NCBI GenBank assembly: GCA_002404895.1
Contig: DHKO01000050.1
Span: forward strand, 1 to 64,000
Length of the DNA stretch: 64,000 nt
Source of the DNA: Treponema sp. UBA4692
GTDB taxonomy: Bacteria; Spirochaetota; Spirochaetia; Treponematales; Treponemataceae
Reading direction: 5' to 3'
Both the position numbers and the translations under genes were made by a program. Positions 32,808-42,800 of this stretch are shown one piece after another. How positions within the stretch are numbered: position 1 is the stretch's first letter; each line of letters opens with the position of its first letter. The notes under the pieces were generated by a model. The model saw nothing but the letters and a program-made list of their open reading frames with translations. It did not search any database and was not told the DNA's origin.

Positions 32808-33116
32808 TTATAAGAACTGGTATCTTTTACTTTCAAAACAAATCAGAATGTGTGCCTGTTCGGGAAATCTCAAGATAAGAATGCCGTTTTTAATCTGATA
32901 AATCAAAAGCCAGTCAGGTCTTATGTGGCACTCACGATGATTAAGACAGTTTTCTTCAAGCGCATGGTCGTGATATTTTTCATCTAAAGGGATAGCGTTT
33001 GCGAGCTGAAAAACAACTTTTTCAAGCTCTTCAATATTACAACGCCTTTTCTTAGCAAGCTTTATATCCTTCTTGTATCTTGAGGTCCATTTAATCTGAT
33101 ATTTTGCCTCTACCAT
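32808..33116 (-). CDS. YafQ/RelE-family mRNA interferase toxin
   Basis: The 102-residue protein matches YafQ: a YKKDIKLAKKRR start, then YHDHALEE, HRECHIRPDWLLIYQI and a C-terminal His (QAHILICF). By comparison with E. coli YafQ, the His of DHPL, the His and Asp of the ECHxxPDW motif and the late His are kept, but the residue four after the last His is Cys instead of Phe and the tail is about 8 residues longer. Such toxins cut mRNA in the ribosome. The gene overlaps the end of the antitoxin gene by 7 bases. The toxin is likely functional, with some doubt over the altered C-terminus. Confidence 0.9.
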   Translation of the reverse strand: MVEAKYQIKWTSRYKKDIKLAKKRRCNIEELEKVVFQLANAIPLDEKYHDHALEENCLNHRECHIRPDWLLIYQIKNGILILRFPEQAHILICFESKRYQFL

Positions 33117-33376
33117 TTTTTCATCTCCTTTATAAATTCGCCAAATGAATATCCTTTCACATTAGGGTCGCTTGCAATCCGGTCGCCCTCCTCCAGAGCC
33201 TTGATTGTCTTGCGGTTCGGGCGGTCAACAGCGATTTCAAACGGAATCCGCCCCTCGCGCAAAACCTGCTTAGTAAAAACATTGTAAAGCCCCGAAACAG
33301 TCATTCCGACCTGCTCGCAGAAAGAAGAAATGCCGATTTTGTCCTGGTCATCAATAGTGATTGTAATGTTTGCCAT
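33110..33376 (-). CDS. RelB/DinJ-family antitoxin
   Basis: The 88-residue protein begins ITITIDDQDK (ribbon), then helices ISSFCEQVGMTVSGLYNVFTKQVL and the family marker REGRIPFEI, and ends with a toxin-binding segment GYSFGEFIKEMKKW. It would neutralise the YafQ-like toxin and bind its own promoter. AAGGAG lies just before the ATG. The promoter and a likely operator are at 33400-33448. The pair is a complete type II toxin-antitoxin operon, and no other gene follows. Confidence 0.9.
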   Translation of the reverse strand: MANITITIDDQDKIGISSFCEQVGMTVSGLYNVFTKQVLREGRIPFEIAVDRPNRKTIKALEEGDRIASDPNVKGYSFGEFIKEMKKW

Positions 33377-33399
33377 AATTTGCTCCTTAAAATAAAAAA

Positions 33400-33448
33400 C
33401 ACTTGAATATGTATGAAATATAAGGGTGTTTTATGTGATTTTCAAGTG
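33400..33448 (-). promoter_or_regulatory. Promoter with flanking operator arms for the toxin-antitoxin operon
   Basis: On the minus strand TTGAAA, 17 bases, TATATT (33440-33445 and 33417-33422). The perfect inverted arms CACTTGAA (33441-33448) and TTCAAGTG (33400-33407) bracket it, one over the -35 box and one near the transcription start, as expected for antitoxin-toxin autorepression. Confidence 0.7.
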
Positions 33449-33527
33449 ATAATTATGCAAAAAGCACAGGACTGCAAGCTGCAAAAAAAATGCTTTCCGG
33501 GAATTTTTTTGAAGCCACACCTATTTC

Positions 33528-33682
33528 AGACTAAAGGAATACTTCCTAAGAGCCTAAGGTATACTTCCTAAGGACTAAAGGAATACTTTCTTCGGGTCTT
33601 AGGAATACTTCCTTCAGACCTTAGCTAGGCTTCTTTCAGCTCTTAGGCATGCTTTCTTCAAAGCGAAACTAAACTTCTTCTA
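33528..33682. repeat. Degenerate tandem repeat, about 6 units of about 22 bp
   Basis: Units run AAGGAATACTTCCTAAGAGC, AAGGTATACTTCCTAAGG, AAAGGAATACTTTCTTCGGG, TTAGGAATACTTCCTTCAGA, TTAGCTAGGCTTCTTTCAGC, TTAGGCATGCTTTCTTCAAA. The core GGAA-TAC-TTCC is a small inverted repeat and decays toward the right. No coding frame is open through it. The gap 33377-33803 otherwise holds the toxin-antitoxin promoter and the terminator at 33741-33781. Confidence 0.8.
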
Positions 33683-33740
33683 TAATTTTATATATTTGGA
33701 AAAAAATCAGGGAAAATGAGACTAAAGAAAGGCTTGAATA

Positions 33741-33781
33741 TAAAAATACCGGCCTCCTTTTTTTTGCAGAAAGCCGGTATT
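33741..33781 (-). terminator. Terminator of the giant lipoprotein gene
   Basis: Perfect 9-bp stem AATACCGGC/GCCGGTATT (33745-33753 and 33773-33781), followed in the minus direction by TTTTATATT, 23 bases after the stop. Confidence 0.85.
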
Positions 33782-33803
33782 AAAAAATAGGTTTTAGCGT
33801 AAA

Positions 33804-36800
33804 TTATTTTTCGCTCTTTAAGAACACAACGTCCATGCGGCCAGTGTTAAAGCCGACTACAGAATCGCAGTCGCCCATAGAAACTCCGTCTTCGGTTGCG
33901 TTCCAAAAGCCGGACTTGCCTTCAACATAGACAAGCTCGCCGCCACTCACATAATGATTTTGATTTCCTTTATCAACAACTGCAGGAACAATCTGAACGT
34001 CCCAAAGGCTTTCTGTGTTTCCATCGCTAGTGTCAACATTGCGGAGAAGAGCATATTTTACGCCGTTTGCAGTGCCTTCGCTGTTGAGCCAAGAAACACA
34101 AGGAACGTATCCCGAATCAGTATTCATAACAGAAAGCGTGCCGTAGGTTCCGCTTGAATCAATTGTCATCGGACTGCCGAATGTGTAAGAGCCTCCGTCA
34201 GGATTATTGGTTGACTTCAAATAGCAGAGTTTACCGTCTGAGTCGCGGTACATTATGTGCAGGTAGTTGTTGCCGTCAATCTTTGCCTGAACGTAAGTTC
34301 CGCCGGAAACGCCGGAGATTGTCTGACGAGTCCAAGTATCGCGTCCTGTAGAAACATCAGTCATGCTTGGAGTTGCAGAAGTTGAATAAGCAATACGCAA
34401 GCCTTCGGAAGCAGCATCGTAATAAACAATAACAGGTCTTCCGCCAGATGTTACATCAAGAGCAAGATATGAGCCAGCAGAAGAAGACTTTGAAACTCCA
34501 TTTGTTACAACATTTGAATCTCCGCAATAAATTGCACCGCCAGTTACAGATGAAACATCAGACGGAACGCTTCCGCTTACTGTAACGGAAGTTCCATTTG
34601 AAGCTTTTGAAACTGTTCTTAATGCAATTTTATAAACTCCGGAAGTATTCAAATATGCAATTGCTACTGTGTCGCCTGCTGAAACCGTTTTCGACTCATT
34701 GAGTGTTACTGTAGTTCCCGAATAAGCACTAACAATTCCAGAATAACTCTTAGAAGTTGTGTGAATTCTATCCTGTGCATCATTCTTGCCATCAATTAAA
34801 GTCCAGCCTGAAATATCATTTCTGTATGCATCCTGCCCAGAAGTCTCAACTCCATTACTGATTGGCTGATAAGTATAACGCAAAGCCTTGTTTACACTGT
34901 CATAATAAACATAATGCATATTATCGCCATAACGGACAGTTCTTCCTTGTTTAAACTGGCTAACCTCTCGACGCATTGCTCCACTTGCAAGCTGCCAGCC
35001 AGCAGTCCAAGTTGATGAATCTAGTTTATTATACGGATTTCCTGTTATTCTAATCTGTTTGACTGTCTTTGCATTTTTATTATTGTTATCATAAGCAGTT
35101 CCATAAAATCTTTTGTATTCTTGAGTTGAAGAAGTTGATTCTTTACCACCTGTTGTAGTTATCTGGCTTCCCAAGGCAGTTGTAGACGGATTGTTTGACA
35201 TTCCAAGTCCCCAAACTCCACCAATATTCTGAGCATCAGCATAACCATTTGACGTTGGTGTGCCTCCCGAACCAACATTCGCAGGGAAGAAAATTACAGA
35301 GACGCTTCCAGCGTTTGAAGACTTCTTATCAATTCCAAGCTGAGTTTCTTTATCAGGCTGGTCATAACCCGCATAAATCGGATAGCTTGCAGAAGAAAGC
35401 ATTCTTTGCATCATAACAGCGCCAGTTCCCATCAAAGTCCATGTTGAGAAAAGATTTCCGGAATTGTCTGCCGCTAACGTAGGTTCGTTTCCACCATCGG
35501 AATTTGAGAAATAATGTCCCACGTCCCAAACACGGATATATCTGTTGTCAAACTTGCCGTCTGAGTCGAGGTTTGATTCTGCGGCATTGTTGTTCTTGTC
35601 GTTCAGAGAAACAATGCCATTTACTGTTACGGTAAGCTCGCCAGAATTTGCTGGTGCGTCAATCGTGAATGAAGTTCCGTTTGCATTTGAAACAGTCATA
35701 GATTCTGAACCAACTTTTACAGTCGGCGAAGTTCCAAAGTTCCAGCCAGAAACTTTCAATTTATCGCCAACTGCAACTGGATATTCTCCGTAAGTTGAGC
35801 GGTTCATTGCCGTGTTGCTCTTTGAGGTCGAGCTTCTCACAATTCCTGTGATATACGGCACAATGTCCGCCTGATATTCAGCAGGTTCTGTTGCCGCGCC
35901 GGAAGAATTTGTGTTTGTTCCGTCGCTTGCGGCAACTGTGAATGTTACATCAGCAGCAGCAATGCCTTCAACTTTGCTTGTGTCAACGGTCAAGCTCCAG
36001 CCTACGGTATGCCCGTTTTCTGTGCTGAATTCGTTGCTTGTTATCGCAAACGTAAGTCCTGTTGCAGGCTGTGTCAGAGCAAATGAGCCGCTTGCGCTGT
36101 CGTAAGAAGCAATTTTTATAGAAGAAACAGGTGTAGAACTGAAACTTCTGCTCGTTGTAAGATAAATACTGTCAACACGTTTTTCATCAGTTACTGTTCC
36201 TGTAAAGACTACAGTTCCAGAAATCTTTGTGTCTGTGTCGAATTCTCCACTTGTTCCAGCAAAATTTGTGTCTGGCAAAGTGCTGCTCAAATCAACGTGT
36301 CCGCTTGAAGAGTCCGCTGCCGGGTCAGTGATTAAAGGAACTGGGAACTGGTCATCAACAAGGTCAATGTAAAGCGGAATGTTCACGACAGTCCACTGCG
36401 AGCCGAATGCTGTGATGTTTCCATCAGAATCAGCCGTGTCGCCTGTTCCAGGCTCTGTGCCTTTTGTTGAGTCCCACAATGTTACGCCGATGTAATTTAT
36501 CTTGTTGCTGTCTTTTTCATTTAAGACATTTGATGAAGCCCATTCGTTGTAGTCAAATCCGCTTGTTGCAGAACCGTATTTGAACTTGTTTGTCGGAATC
36601 TTGAATCCTTTAAGTCCGGTTTCTACAATTCCAGCAGTTGTTGTTTCAGCAGTTTTGTCATAAGAAGCAGAATCCGCAGTTTCGAGAGTTCCATCAGTTC
36701 CGCTTGTCGCTGTAGTCAAGGCAGAATCGGCAACGGCAAGTTTATAGTAGAGAGTTCCGTTTCCGCTTCCATAACCTTCACTTCCGCTGCCGCTTACAAA

Positions 36801-39800
36801 TTCAAACGAAAGTCCGAGGTCGTTTCGCATTGTAATTCCCGCAACGCCCGAGCCGCTCGCATTTTCAATCGTCAAGATTTCCTGAACGCGTCCGCTTGTT
36901 CCGTTTGTAAGCGCGCTGTAGAATTTTTGAGTTTCGTTTGTGTCTGACATTGTGCTTGTGCCAAGCTCGTTATCTGTGAATTTTCCGTCTCCGTTCAAGT
37001 CTGTCGCAAGATAGACTTTTGCAAGGCGAGGCGTGTTGTTTGCAATCATTACAGAAGTTTCGAGGGTGCGCACGTTTCCTGCTTTGTCGAATGCGATTGC
37101 CACAAGCGTAACGGGTCCGTCTTCAAGTTCGTCAAGATAAACTGACGCGCTCCAAGTCCAAGTTGAGCCGCTTTTCTTTACAGACTCGATGATTCCGTCG
37201 CCGGCGTCTCCGTTGATTACAAATCCGCTAGACCAGCTTCCGATTGATTCTGCGGAAGTATTGTCCACAATTAAAGCGGCAGGAACAAAAGCCGTTGTTG
37301 GAGATGTTGAAATAATTCCGTCAATTGTGATTGCATTTCCGCTTACGCTTGAAATTGTGTAATAAATGCCAGAAAGCTTTATGATTCCGCCTTCCCGGAT
37401 AAATTTGTAATCAGAAATATCTGAATCTGCTGTGAAAGTCGTTGTGCTTAAAGAGGAATCTACAGTTGAAGCTCCTGAAAGAGTTACTCCGTAAAGAGCA
37501 TTCTCGCTGTAATTTGCGTCAACTGAATCTGTCAAATCCTTGTCTGTCTGCAAGTCGCCAGACGAAGTGATTTCTCCAACATAAGCCGCAGAAGAAGAAT
37601 TTTCCCACGCAGAACCATTATTTAAAGGAATCGGAAGCTCCACCGTCGTTTTTCCGTCAGCAATGCGCGCAAAATAGAAAGCGATTCTTTCAAATCCAGA
37701 GCCGGAGTCTGTCGCTGTAGAGCCGAATGTAACAACATGGTCAGAATTCTTTAGCTTTGTCATTGAGATTTCAGAATCGCTGCCGTCTGTGATAACCGGT
37801 TTTCCGCTGGAGTTAAGCGAGAACACAGGCGCAACGTTGTCCGCGTTCACCTCAAATGTCGCAGTTGAAGTGTTGCTTCCATTTGCGTCAGAATCTTCCG
37901 CCGTTATTGTGTAGCTTTGTGTTGAGGTCTTGTCTGTATCAATTTTTATGTAGACATAAGAGATATTTCTTCCAGAAGAATCTTTTTGTTCAGAACCAGC
38001 AGCATTTCCACTGCTGTTGTTTGCAGATTCTGGCCAGACAAAATAATCAGTTCCATAAGAAAGAGCCGTTGAGCCAAGAGAAACACTGTTGACTTTTACT
38101 TTTGTCTCGTCCGTTACACTTGTGCAAAGATACCATTGTCCTTTCAAATAAATTCCAGAAGAATATGCTTGTGAAGAAGACGGAGATGCTGAATAGAAAG
38201 CGTCTCCAGTTGAAAGCTCGCTTAAATACTGATACAAGAGCGGAGACTCAGAATAGCGCGGAACTTGGCTGTCGATGTGGATTGAGTAAGAATCAGACCA
38301 AAGCCCGACTTTTCCGTTCTCGCCAACGCCGCAAACACGGATTTTCACGTTGTTTGTGTCACTTGACGCGTTCATCTGCTCATTATCGTTGATTACGATG
38401 TACCAAGATGTTTTTGAGCTGTATAGAGTTGCAGGAATTCCCCACCAGGCATTGCGTTTTTCTGTATTTGCAGAAGATTCATTTGAGAAATTCAGGCTTG
38501 ACGTGCTTCCTTGCGCAGTTTTCCATGCTGATTCAAGTTCATCTGCGCCAAGAACAGCGAATCCATAAGTATCATTTGCAGTCGCTTTGTCGCTGTCGTC
38601 AAAATTTCCGTTGTCATCGGAAACCTGAAGATAGACTTGGTAAGCCGTGCTGTCGCCAGAAGGAATTTCCACAGTTCCTGTAACACGGATTTTTCCGCCA
38701 AGAACCGCATAATCAAGAGCGTTTCCGTCTGAATCTTTCGTCAAAATTGAAGAATCAGGATAAGTGATTTGAGTTACCGGGCGGTCAGCGTCTGGATTGT
38801 ATCTTATTGAATAATCTTTGCAGATTGTGTAGTTTCCAAGTGCGTCCGTCGCCTTGAAATAAATCGGAAGCGTGTAAACTCCGTCGCTGTCAGGGCTTGC
38901 ATATGTTGTGTCTTTCGTGAAGTCGCTTAAAAGGGCGTTGTCAGTTCCGTTGAAAACAAAAGTCCACGCGCTTGCAGTTGAAACTTTGCTAAGCTCGCCT
39001 TTCCATTCAAGAGCGTTAAGCGCAGAATCATTCCAGCCTTGCTGTTCTGACGTTGGAATCAGCCATTGAATTGAGTCAACAGAACTTGAGCCGATTTCAG
39101 TCGCGGTTCCAGAAACATTGATTGAAGAGCCTGAGACAATCGTTGAAGAACTTGGGCTTGTCATTTTTACAGAAGGACCTGAGTTGTCAACCATGAACGT
39201 ATAAGAGCCGTTTCCAAAAAGTCCTGAATTATCGTAAGGCTTTACAGTTATTGTGAGAGAACCAGACGGAACGCTTCCCAAGTCGAGAGCAGAAGCTAGC
39301 TCCCAAATGTAAGATGTTCCATCCGATGTTTTTGAGTCAGAAGAGTTCACATAATATTTTTCCGCGCTCGTTATTGCAGAACCAGACAACGTGAAATTTC
39401 CGTCGCTTTCGTTTGTTGAAGAATCAACCGTGTTTTCAGCAATTTCAGAAGCCGTTGCGCGCTTGAAAAGCGTGTTTCCGCTTGAATCAGCAACATCAAG
39501 CAAAATTCCATCGATTCCATTCGCATCGCTTGCTTTTACCCTAAGATTCAGATAACGGTCGTCGCCTCCAGCAACAAAACTTACGGAAATTCCGCTGTAC
39601 GCTGTTTTTTCAGCAGAAGATGAAGCTGATATTTTTCCTTCGACATTTTCAACCTGAGGAGAAGCCGAATCCGAATTATACGTGAATGCAGCCGCAGAAA
39701 CAGAATCTTCGAGCTTCTCGGTCTTCAAATACAGTTTCGGATTTTCCAGTGAAGCCGAAGCCGTTGTATAGAACTCGCTTCCGCCGTTGTCTTTTATATA

Positions 39801-42800
39801 GAAATAAAGCGTTTTTGCGCCGTCTTCCGTGTCGCTTGGAGTGAATGTAAAGTCGCCTGTCGCTTTGTCGAAAGATGCGAGATTCGTTATATCGCCGCTT
39901 CCAGCATAAGGAGATTCTGAAATCACAAGCTGCTTAACAACCGCGCTTGAAGTTGAGTCATCATCTGAAACAGTTCCTGTAAGCTGCGCTTTCGTTCCAT
40001 ATTTCAAGATAAATCCGCCGCTAAGTTTTGTAAGGTTGCTGATTTTTACAGACGGGCGGTCAGAATCCTGATTTATTTTCAAGGCGACAGAATCTGAAAC
40101 GCCTTCATTTTTCGCCTTGTCGCTTATAGCCGCGCGAACATAAACTGTGGAATTGTCATCGAATTTTGTCGTGTCAAATTCTGTTACCGTTATCGCAGAA
40201 TCCGAGATGACAGCTTTGTATTTTGAGCCAGCATTTTCTGATGAAAGAGATTCCCAAGATGAATTGTCTGTGCTGTATTCAAGCCTTAAAGTTTCCTCGT
40301 CGATTTCCTGATTGTCGGTCGCGCTTCCGCTAAGCGAGATTGTCTTGTTGACATCGCCCGCTGGAGAAGACAATAAAACAGTCGGGGCTTTGCTGTCCAA
40401 AAGGAAGTTGAACATTCCGAGCGTTGTCGCGTTTCCAGCCTTGTCCTTTACAGTTACAGTCGCCGAGCCGCTTGCAAGATTCTCATGCGGAATTGTGATT
40501 GAATAGACAGATTTTCCGTTTTTCTCTGAAACAAAAGTTCCAGAAACAGAAGCCGAAAGTGTCTTGTTTCCGATTTTTGTAAGCTCAACAGAAGCAATTC
40601 CGCTGTAAGCTTTTTCTCCGCTTGAAATGTCGTCCTCAACGGCTACTGTGAATGTAACATCTTCTTTTCCGTTCACGAGCTTTTGCTTGTTCTGCGCCGC
40701 GAAGTCTGTCATCGAGCTTTCATCTGAATCGCTGTCTACAGATTTTAATTCTGGTTCTGCCGGAGCCGCAGAGTCAACAAAGAATGAAAGCGCAACTGCT
40801 GTGTTTTCATTTCCAGCCTCGTCAACTGCCTTTATTTTTAGCGTGTTCACGCCTTCAGAAAGATTTTCCACAGAGAAATTTCCGTTGTCCGCAGATTTCC
40901 AGACCAATGCAGATGAGTCATCTTTTTCGTCGTTCAAATTATATAGAAGATTTGAGACGCTTGTTGTTGCGTCCTTTGCCTTTGCCGCAACCGTTACAGA
41001 AGCCGAATTGTACAAGCTGTATTCAACATCAGAAACTGTGATTTTTTCTGAGCTTGACTTTGTGCTTATGTAAGGCTCTGCTAAATCTTTGTTGCCTGTG
41101 TACCAGTAAGGCGCGGTTGTGTCGGTTGTAACGCGGCAAGCCGCATTTGAAGTGTTCCCAACCTTGTCGGTCGCAACCGCAGTGTAAGTGTGAGAGCCGT
41201 CCTTTGTCTCGTTTTCGCCCTCGCCCTGTGCTGTAGGCTTTAATGTTACAGACCAAGTTCCGCCGTTGACCGTCGCCTTGTAAGATTTTGAAGAATCAAG
41301 CGAATCTGTTATGACAACAGACTTCACACCGATATTGTCTGAGACTGTTCCGCTGAGCGTAAATTCTTCTTTTGCGGCCTTTTCAGGATATGACGAGATT
41401 GAGACTGCAGGCGCGGTCAAGTCAATCATTATATCATCGATTGTTTTTGTGGAAGAATTTCCAACGCTGTCCGTTGCAACAACGCTTATTGAAGCGAATC
41501 CGTCTGAATCAGGCGTTGCAGAAACAGTTCCTGTATAAGTTCCGTCAGTGCCTTTTAGAGAAGTTGAGTTAGCTGAAACGCTTGCAACTCCAGCAACATC
41601 TTCCGCAGTTACAGAAACATTGAATGAATTTGAGCCGTAAACACGGTAAGTTTTTTCATCTTTTGTATAAGTCAAGCCTGAATCAGAAACCGAAGCTGTC
41701 AAGACAGGACCAGTTTTATCGATATAAAGAGTGATATGGGTGCAGTCATCGCTTATGTTTCCAGCCTTGTCCGTCGCCTTTATGTGGACCGGATATTTTT
41801 CACCATCCGTCAGACTTCCCAAATCAGTTAGCGAGACGGTCCAGCCTGTCTCACTGTCTGTTTTTGTAAGATTTGCAAGAAGCCAGCCGTTTTCTGTCGA
41901 AGGAGATTCTTTTCCTGTGTTGTCGCCAATGTAATAATAAACGCTGTCGATTCCGCTTACTGAGTCGGCGCAAGTTCCCTTTATCGTCTTTATGTTTTCA
42001 GGATTCAGATAGAAAATCTGCCCGGTTGTAAATCCGTCGGAGCTTTCGCTTTTTATCGAGTTGTATTCCGTGATTTTTACAGTTGGAGACTCACTGTCTA
42101 CAATAAAATCGGCTTCTACAGAATTTTTCTCGCCGTAATCGTTTGACGCTGTAAACGTGATGGAATATTCGCCGTTTTCAAGGCTTTCGCCGTCTTTTAT
42201 AGAAGCAGTCCAGCTTATTGAATCGTCGGCTTTTTCTACTTCGAGCTTTTGAGAAAGAGTTTCGAGACCTGAAGAATCAAGCTCATTCTGACTGATTATT
42301 GCGCCTGTGAATGCAGCCGAAACAGTTGATTTTGTGCTGGAAACCGTTCCTGAGAATGTCGGCGTTGCAGTCTGATATGTGGCAACCGAATTAAGCGCGA
42401 TTGTCGGTGCGCCGGCGGAAACTGCGATGAAGAATGTGCCGGTTGTGCCTTTTCCAGTTGCTTTTGCGTTTGTGTCAGACTCAAGATAATCGTAAGCGTC
42501 CACGCATATTTTATAAACGCCCTCGTCGCCAGGAAGATAATAAGAAAGGTTATATGTTGATTTATTTACAGTAAACTTGTACGGATTGAGGCCGTAAATA
42601 CTGCTTACTTTGTCATCAGAAAGCGCTTTTCCGTCTTTGTCATAAACCGTAACTTCAACCGCGACAATTGAGTCGTCATCGCTTACAGTCGCAGTGAGTT
42701 TGTTATTCGAAATAGTTCCGAACAGGTTTCCGTTTGTAGCGTTGATTTTTGTTGAATCCGTAACAAAGTCGAATGTTTTCTTTTCTGAATCTGTCTCGCT

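Noticed and set aside
33528..33682. CRISPR array
   Set aside because: Units are 22 bp, degenerate and head to tail with no unique spacers, and no cas genes are near.
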